Shown here piece after piece: positions 6,223-7,177 of a DNA stretch of 7,177 bases. Each line of letters opens with the position of its first letter. Positions within the stretch are counted from its first letter, which is position 1. The stretch comes from Vicinamibacteria bacterium (GTDB lineage Bacteria > Acidobacteriota > Vicinamibacteria > Vicinamibacterales > UBA2999). The notes beneath the pieces were generated by a model, which was given only the letters and a program-made list of their open reading frames with translations, was not told where the DNA came from and did not search any database. The stretch is taken from contig JAICQE010000198.1 in the NCBI GenBank assembly GCA_025938035.1, positions 1-7,177 on the forward strand. The letters are read 5' to 3'. A program made the translations under genes and the position numbers.

Positions 6223-6305
6223 AATGCAAAATTCAAAATGCAAAATGCAAAATGGACGCTGGCCGTGCGTTCTGATTGCATCTTGAATTTTGCGTTTTGC
6301 ATTTC
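6221..6305. repeat. Inverted array of 7-base repeats (tgcaaaa / ttttgca)
   Basis: AT-rich element filling the whole gap between the DUF3467 stop and the nth start. The left half is a tandem of 7-base units from 6225: tgcaaaa, ttcaaaa, tgcaaaa, tgcaaaa. The right half (6278-6305) carries four 7-base units in the opposite orientation: gcatctt, gaatttt, gcgtttt, gcatttc. Arms 6221-6243 and 6276-6298 pair over 23 positions with 21 Watson-Crick pairs, one T-G and one mismatch. The loop holds a smaller hairpin (acgc 6256-6259 with gcgt 6267-6270). It differs sharply in composition from the surrounding GC-rich genes. As I recall, similar short-period repeats recur between genes in Acidobacteriota and related phyla. 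It might terminate, stabilise or process the transcript, or be a non-autonomous repeat. Confidence 0.85.
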
Positions 6306-7019
6306 ATGAAGTCCGCCGCCGCTACGCGTCGCATCATCGAAACGCTCGCCGAGCAGCACCCGAACGCCGACACCGAGCTCCACTACCGCAACGCGTTCGA
6401 GCTGCTCGTCGCCACGATCCTGTCCGCGCAGTCTACCGACCAGCGGGTCAACATGGTCACGCCGGACTTGTTCAGGCGCTACCCGGATGCCCGGGCGCTC
6501 GCCGGGGCTGCGGCGCCCGAGCTCGAAAAGCTGATTCTCTCGACGGGCTTCTTCCGCCAGAAATCCAAGGCGCTGATCGCCGCGTCGCAGAAGCTCGTCG
6601 CAGAGCACGCCGGCGAGGTGCCGGCGGACATGGCCGCGCTGACGACGCTTCCAGGCGTCGGCAGAAAGACCGCGAACGTGGTGCTCGGCCACGCGCTTGG
6701 TGTGCCCGGGCTGCCGGTCGATCGCCATGTCCTGCGCGTCTCGAATCGGATCGGCATCGCTGAAGGTGACGATCCCGTCATCGTCGAGCAACAGCTCTGT
6801 TCGAAACTGCCGCCTGAAATGTGGACGCTCGCGTCAGACGTCCAGATCCTCCACGGGCGGCGTATCTGCCGGCCGAAGCCGCTTTGTGAGGAGTGCGCGG
6901 TTCGCGACGACTGTGATTACTACCGTCACGTGGTGTCGGGCGAGCGTCGACGGCCGGCGACAAGGAGCACGAAGGTACCCACAAAGAACACGAAGAACAC
7001 CAAGAAAAAAAAGAAATGA
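6306..7019 (+). CDS. nth: Endonuclease III (DNA glycosylase/AP lyase)
   Basis: Nth removes oxidised pyrimidines and cuts at abasic sites in base-excision repair. From the ATG at 6306 it is 237 residues (E. coli 211). FELLVATILSAQSTD (31-45) is the family's N-terminal signature. The helix-hairpin-helix LPGVGRKTANVV (115-126) carries catalytic K121, and PVDRHVLRVSNR (137-148) carries D139. The iron-sulfur cysteines are C188, C194, C197 and C203, spaced C-X5-C-X2-C-X5-C, one residue shorter in the first loop than the usual C-X6-C. The extra length is a lysine-rich tail (about 218-237) encoded by a 9-base repeat. An in-frame TTG at 6276 would add ten residues, but these are translated repeat, so 6306 is chosen. 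No Shine-Dalgarno precedes it because the repeat abuts the start. Its stop overlaps the next gene as ATGA. Confidence 0.96.
   Translation: MKSAAATRRIIETLAEQHPNADTELHYRNAFELLVATILSAQSTDQRVNMVTPDLFRRYPDARALAGAAAPELEKLILSTGFFRQKSKALIAASQKLVAEHAGEVPADMAALTTLPGVGRKTANVVLGHALGVPGLPVDRHVLRVSNRIGIAEGDDPVIVEQQLCSKLPPEMWTLASDVQILHGRRICRPKPLCEECAVRDDCDYYRHVVSGERRRPATRSTKVPTKNTKNTKKKKK
6968..7015 (+). repeat. 9-base tandem repeat forming the nth 3' end
   Basis: Four in-register 9-base units follow a diverged one: CACAAAGAA (6980-6988), CACGAAGAA (6989-6997), CACCAAGAA (6998-7006) and AAAAAAGAA (7007-7015). A related CACGAAGG stands before them at 6968. They are read in the nth frame as T-K-N repeats and then lysines. 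Composition is far from the GC-rich codon use of the rest of nth. Similar cacgaagaa strings are, as I recall, common between genes in Acidobacteriota, Verrucomicrobia and Planctomycetes, so this looks like an intergenic repeat absorbed into the reading frame. Confidence 0.8.
7007..7013 (+). other. A_AAA_AAG slippery heptamer at the nth / metallopeptidase junction
   Basis: The nth codons just before the stop read AAA AAA AAG AAA TGA, so the heptamer A_AAA_AAG sits in the phase needed for -1 slippage, as in E. coli dnaX. After a -1 shift the ribosome would read GAA ATG ACC and continue in the metallopeptidase frame. A 7-base perfect stem (7037-7043 with 7048-7054, four-base loop) lies downstream, but 23 bases away. 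The element arises inside an A-rich repeat and may be accidental. Confidence 0.4.
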
Positions 7020-7177
7020 CCCGCGAGCAGTTCCGGCGCCTCGTTCTCGAGGCGGTGACGCTCATCCCGAAGCGCTTCCGGCGCGAAATGAAGAACCTTG
7101 CGCTGGTGGTTGAAGACGAGCCCGCCCCCGAGCTGCTGGCGGAAATGGAAATCGAACCGCCGGACTCGCTGTACGGC
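7016..7177 (+). CDS. Metallopeptidase family protein (zincin type, PF06262-like), N-terminal part
   Basis: Open frame of 54 codons running off the right edge. It begins MTREQFRRLVLEAVTLIPKR, followed by a segment with LALVVEDEPAPELLAE and then a D-S-L-Y-G ending. This matches the start of the small zincin-like metallopeptidase family (PF06262, formerly DUF1025): an N-terminal helix, P..F...M.N.A.VVEDEP, then a short L-x-G-L-Y-type segment before the HExxH motif. That motif would lie beyond the window, so catalytic status cannot be judged. The ATG overlaps the nth stop as ATGA. No good Shine-Dalgarno is adjacent; AAGGAG at 6962-6967 is about 48 bases away. Translation therefore probably depends on coupling to nth. 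Confidence 0.7.
   Translation, partial: MTREQFRRLVLEAVTLIPKRFRREMKNLALVVEDEPAPELLAEMEIEPPDSLYG

Noticed and set aside
6276..6305. TTG start for nth adding ten residues (HLEFCVLHF)
   Set aside because: The added residues are the translated right half of the repeat. Family alignment begins at the ATG at 6306.
6221..6305. CRISPR array
   Set aside because: The units are 7 bases with no spacers and no cas genes nearby; it is a short-period inverted repeat.
6276..6305. Classical intrinsic terminator for lexA-DUF3467
   Set aside because: The stem is AT-rich with a long loop, and no clean T-run follows the arm before the nth ATG. A terminating role is possible but not supported as such.
6219..6791. 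Minus-strand frame of 190 codons ending in translated repeat (FKMQSERTASVHFAFCILNF)
   Set aside because: It runs antisense to nth and through the heptamer repeat. The cysteine/phenylalanine-rich end is repeat sequence, not protein.

Overview
The window is a compact, GC-rich bacterial chromosome segment carrying housekeeping and DNA-repair genes, with almost no non-coding space. Gene content and order, a LexA with a Bacillus-type helix-turn-helix, and short-period A-rich repeats between GC-rich genes suggest an Acidobacteriota-like genome, perhaps Vicinamibacteria. That placement is inference from gene order and style, with no marker gene to prove it. There is no rRNA, tRNA, CRISPR array, transposase or phage gene, and no gene-free stretch above 300 bases.

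The left three quarters (1-5138) is one tightly packed minus-strand gene cluster. In transcription order it holds a secreted protein of unknown function (5138-4551), the branch-migration helicase recG (4536-2434), the 16S rRNA methyltransferase rsmD (2426-1890), the coenzyme A gene coaD (1845-1318), a class I aspartate-type aminotransferase (1299-100), and the first 34 codons of a probable FAD-linked oxidase that runs off the left edge. Gaps are 7 to 44 bases, or overlaps, so a single operon is likely.

A 149-base divergent intergenic region (5139-5287) separates this cluster from a plus-strand one. It contains a good sigma70-type promoter for lexA, with GTTC repeats and short palindromes that are candidate LexA operators.

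The plus-strand cluster is lexA (5288-5893), a DUF3467-type small protein two bases downstream (5896-6222), nth for endonuclease III (6306-7019), and the start of a PF06262-type zincin metallopeptidase (7016 to the right edge). SOS repressor, base-excision repair and RecG fork remodelling therefore sit side by side around one divergent control region.

The least ordinary structure is in the repeats. An inverted array of 7-base units fills the gap between the DUF3467 gene and nth and would fold into a 23-position stem. A different, 9-base repeat forms the lysine-rich 3' end of nth. That second repeat creates an in-frame A_AAA_AAG slippery heptamer directly before the nth stop, and a -1 shift there would join Nth to the metallopeptidase. 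I see no clear new multi-gene system. The repeat and frameshift arrangement, the uncharacterised secreted partner of recG and the lexA/DUF3467 coupling are the points worth following.
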